From the NCBI GenBank assembly GCA_027576995.1, contig JANBQC010000780.1, forward strand, positions 1-11,065: DNA of 11,065 nucleotides. Reading direction: 5' to 3'. Of the stretch, positions 8,007 through 11,065 are shown piece by piece (position 1 is the stretch's first letter; each line of letters begins with the position of its first letter). The stretch comes from Dimargaris cristalligena (taxonomy: Eukaryota; Kickxellomycota; Dimargaritomycetes; Dimargaritales; Dimargaritaceae). The position numbers were made by a program, and so were the translations under genes. The notes under the pieces were generated by a model. The model saw only the letters and a program-made list of their open reading frames with translations. It was not told the origin of the DNA and ran no database searches.

Positions 8007-10244
8007 ATGTCCGCCTTGCAACCCACGGAGAAGTCGGGCCATTACCAGGGTATGTTCAGCTGCTCCAGCAGCCTAGATGGGCAAGACTGCAAGTCCTCGG
8101 GCTAAAACTGACTGGGGTTCTTTGTCACTAACTCTACTGCCCTGGCTTTGGTCCTTTAATTGCTATACCCTAACCATGTACAAATAAGTGGAAGTCAAGG
8201 GCTTCCCTTCGGCCCCACCAACTCAGCCCTATAGCCGAGCCCGGCGCGCTAAACGGGTGTTTATATACGCCGCCGCAGCGGCCCTCGGGACCTGGGCCAC
8301 TTTTTATGCCCTGGGCGCGTATGATACAGGTAATGAATGAGCAAGTCAGACTCTCGCAACATACCAACCGGGGTTTTCACTCTAATTTTAACCCATGGGC
8401 CATGTTGGTGTGCTTTATACCAGAGATGGGGGTGAACCTACTCTCCGCTTCTTGGTTAAAGAAAGCCCCGCTCTGTAATGATGTGGACACCCTACTTAAA
8501 TTACCCTGTTCCTTGTCAAAAACAACCGGGTCTTCGTCATTATATATCAGATGGCTTGGAATGCAATACCACCACCACCCCTATTAACCATATTCTCTCC
8601 ATACCCATTAATCGATACCTCTACCCAACTATTGGGTAGATACCGCTCCGCAAACTCCCGCTGCCCGCAGCTCAGACTCTGTCACTATCATCAACGAGGA
8701 CCTACTGGACCAGAAACATCTGCGCAGTCACTTGGAAACCTTCTACCACATCGCCCAAACCACCGCCAACTCCCGCTCTGTGCGCAAGGGTTTCCGGGAA
8801 ACGGCCGATTATGTTTTTAATCTGCTGGAAAGTCAAAAGGCCTGCGATACCCTAGAGACCCAGTGGTTCAAGAGCCCCGTGTGGACCGAACACCGCCCCG
8901 CCCGTTTATCCATGTCCTATCCGTACTGGGCTTCGTACCAAAATGGCGTCGATTTCAAGAGCATGCGCTACGGTGGAAGTGGATCGACTTACTTGCCCAA
9001 CTCACGTGTCATTCCGGTTCGCTCCGGTGGATGTGATCCCAAGCACTACGACGCCGAAGCCAAAGGTGCCGTGGTTGTCATGCAGGAAACATCCGCGTGT
9101 ACCTTTTGGGAAGCGGCTTATACGGCCGAGCAAGTCGGAGTGGCCGCCGTGCTGTTTTTCGGCCAACCCAGTCGGCGCCGTCTTTTGAACCACCGCATTC
9201 GCCTGGTCGACTGGAAGGAAGGAGACCCTCTGGTCAAGATTCCCGTCCTGGCCGTATCCTACGCAGTCGGTCGAATGCTTTCGTTCACCCCCAACGCCCG
9301 GGTCAATATTGTAACCTCGGCCGCCATTAGCATCGAAAAAACCTTCAATATTCTTTGCCAGTGGGACGCGCCCCAGGTTAACGACACCATTGTTATTGGA
9401 TCACACCTCGGTAAGTACCCATTATCTGGTGGCTATGTATATCGTTGCCGATTTCAATGCTAAATTGAGAATATTAGGCTCAGCGTCGTAAAGTTATGGA
9501 CACACTCTAATGTTGGAATATGAACTGACTGACTGGTCTATATTGACCCCGTTGTTTGCATTAGATTCTGTCGCGGCCGGGCCCGGCATCAATGACAATG
9601 GTTCCGGTAGTGCAACCACCCTGGAAACCCTTCTGGCCCTCCGTCGCTCGGGATTCCAACCCACCAACCGCCTCGTATTTGCTTGGTGGAGTGCGGAAGA
9701 GGATGGCCTCCTAGGCTCACGCCACTTTGTCCGCTCCCTTCACTCAACCCCCACCAACTCAGACCAACCCACCCCCGCTCCGGGCCATTTGAAGTTTTCC
9801 CTCACGTGGGACCAAATCTCCTTCAACTTAAACTTTGACATGCTGGCCTCGCCCAACTATATCCCCATGGTGCATCGTGCATCCGATGCCCCGGCCGACG
9901 TAACTATTGGTTCCTATTTTGTCCAAAAGGAATTCGAGACTTTTTTCCAAGGCCGTGATTATCCGTATATGTTGTCCGATATGAAAGGGGGCAGCGATTT
10001 CGTGCCGTTCATGGAACACGGTGTGCCCACCGGTGGAATCTTGACGGGTGCTGCCGAAATCAAGACCGAAGCCGAACGTAAAAAATTCGGCGGGTTAGCC
10101 AACGCCCCGTTGGACCCGTGCTACCATCAGGCCTGTGACACCGTCGATAATATCAACTGGGAGGCCCTGTATCGTATGTCTGAAGCGGCCGCCCATGTCA
10201 TTCGCGTTTTCGCTGGGGCGGACGATGTTCGCCTGCAAGCCTAG
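8007..10244 (+). CDS. Membrane-anchored PA-domain M28 zinc metallopeptidase (aminopeptidase-type), four exons
   Basis: The exons are 8007-8049, 8189-8329, 8640-9410 and 9565-10244, giving 544 residues. All three introns (139, 310, 154 bases) are phase 1 with donors GTATGT, GTAATG and GTAAGT. The last intron splits the codon of Asp319 and carries CTAAT and CTGAC branch-point candidates. Residues 1-37 are a short cytoplasmic tail ending in RARRAKR. Residues 38-59 are one hydrophobic span, giving a type II (N-in) signal anchor. A helical M28 N-terminal part (about 82-125) and a PA insert (about 180-285) follow. The di-zinc site is complete: His317 in HLDSV, Asp329 in INDNGSGSA, Glu363 (catalytic) and Glu364 in SAEEDGLLGS, Asp410 in LNFDM, and His506 in CYHQACDT, whose Cys504 and Cys509 probably pair. 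A Pro/Thr-rich loop at 379-392 is an insertion. The expected activity is removal of N-terminal residues from peptides in a vacuolar or extracellular space. Acceptor choice is uncertain at exon 2 (8189 or 8195) and exon 3 (8640 or 8676). Confidence 0.85.
9411..9564 (+). other. Intron 3 of the M28 peptidase gene
   Basis: The two main catalytic exons are in different frames, and this 154-base segment must be removed to join them. It begins GTAAGTACC and ends TTGCATTAG. The upstream exon ends CACCTCG and the downstream exon begins ATTCTGTC, so splicing creates CAC CTC GAT TCT GTC, the His-x-Asp-Ser-Val zinc motif. The upstream frame stops at TAA 9461-9463 if unspliced. Branch-point candidates are CTAAT at 9507-9511 and CTGAC at 9525-9529 and 9529-9533. 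Confidence 0.92.
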
Positions 10245-10732
10245 TATTCCGGGCTTGGGGTTCATTTAGTTTTTATACGCCGGTAGCCGGCTGATTTTAT
10301 TATTATTCTGGGGCACCTCTTTAACCAAAACTGTATTCAATTTCCTCTAAGTAGTTTAGCACCTCTTTCGCCACATTACGGCAGGCCGGTCTATCGGATC
10401 TTAACTATGTGTTCATTTTACAACAACGGGTGGTGAACTCGATCAGACGCAACCGTGTGGAACTATTGGTTTGAATTAAACTGGTAAGTTATAAATATAA
10501 TGAGCATGTATGCATAATTAAGGGCGGTTGGGGCCGCAGTGTTGATATACGGGAATGAAAGTAGCCTACCAGTAAGACCCCAAAGGGACGATGTACATAT
10601 AAATTGCCATCTCGTCAATAGCCGATATGCGGAAGCGCGGGAATGTGACATAGCTGGCGGAGTACCATTTTCCCTTTCTAGAAGCAATTGGCTTAGGCAG
10701 GCCTGGTGAATAACTATATCATGCCGACCAGC

Positions 10733-10740
10733 TATAAAAG
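10733..10740 (+). promoter_or_regulatory. TATA box TATAAAAG
   Basis: TATAAAAG preceded by GC and followed by GG is a textbook TATA box. An ATG lies 23 bases downstream at 10756, too close for usual TATA-directed initiation but possible with a very short leader. No clear coding exon follows within the window, so the box may be unused or may serve a gene starting further right. Confidence 0.3.
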
Positions 10741-10987
10741 GGTTCGTGATACCATATGCCCCCGCCTAAAAAGAGCGGAGCTGATTCCCGGCTGGACTAG
10801 GTTGCTCCATTCGGTTGATTTTAAAAGTAATCATCCCCCAAAGACCAGACACCTGGGAACCATCGGGTTGTTCAGTTAAATATAGTAGTTTGTTTTGCAT
10901 AATAGTGGCATAGAAATATCTTCCAAAACCACCTTCTGGGGTTTCGCGAAAATGGCAATATAAAGTCTGCTATGACCTCCCAATTGA

Positions 10988-11022
10988 CTATATGGGAGAA
11001 GTTCAATCAAGCTATATAACGA
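10988..11022 (+). repeat. 35-base dispersed repeat, copy B
   Basis: Matches copy A (5216-5250) at 28 of 35 positions and inverted copy C (5330-5363) at 26 of 34. It is flanked by the 8-base direct repeat CCAATTGA at 10980-10987, directly touching the repeat, and at 11037-11044. The direct repeats could be a target-site duplication around a 49-base insert. The CAATTG core is its own reverse complement, so they could equally act as hairpin arms. Confidence 0.6.
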
Positions 11023-11065
11023 TTTGGATGAAAGTTCCAATTGATGTAGCGGGACTATTTTTTTA

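Larger units (their letters stand above)
10245..11065. other. Downstream spacer, no supportable gene
   Basis: The 3' flank of the M28 gene contains a small hairpin (GCCGG-TAG-CCGGC near 10280) and AT-rich sequence, with no clean AATAAA. A minus-strand frame of 74 codons at 10463-10687 shows no motif and atypical codon use. A TATA box at 10733 and a 14-codon frame at 10756 could be the front of another gene beyond the window. The last 80 bases contain repeat copy B. Confidence 0.5.

Overview
The window looks like nuclear DNA from a fungus. Protein-coding stretches are GC-rich at third codon positions and sit in AT-rich spacers. Two genes need spliceosomal introns with GT...AG ends and CTRAY-type branch points to read through. 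The encoded secreted subtilase and PA-domain M28 peptidase are typical of fungi. An early-diverging lineage is possible, but that placement is inference.

Layout. Positions 1-2199 hold no gene I can defend; the last 350 bases carry a nested palindrome and a TATA box in front of gene 1. Gene 1 (2200-4758, +) is an intronless secreted S8 subtilase with an I9 propeptide, a PA insert and an Fn3-like C-terminal part, followed by a poly(A) signal. Positions 4880-6019 are AT-rich and contain two copies, head to head, of a roughly 35-base repeat; a third copy lies at the right edge of the window. A doubtful 43-codon reading frame sits at 6020-6151. Gene 2 (6531-7501, -) is a five-exon gene for a 141-residue helical protein that no single open frame reveals. 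Gene 3 (8007-10244, +) is a four-exon gene for a 544-residue PA-domain M28 metallopeptidase with an N-terminal membrane anchor. Genes 2 and 3 are divergent and share a 505-base upstream region containing a perfect 7+7 palindrome. The right end (10245-11065) holds a TATA box and the third repeat copy.

How the genes may work together: the subtilase is an endopeptidase and the M28 enzyme an exopeptidase. Both are predicted to act outside the cytosol and both carry a PA domain. Together they could break protein into peptides and then trim those, but the window shows no direct evidence of co-regulation. The helical protein is unrelated to proteolysis as far as I can see. I found no convincing RNA gene, CRISPR array or intact transposon. 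The most unusual items are the repeat family and the multi-exon gene on the minus strand.
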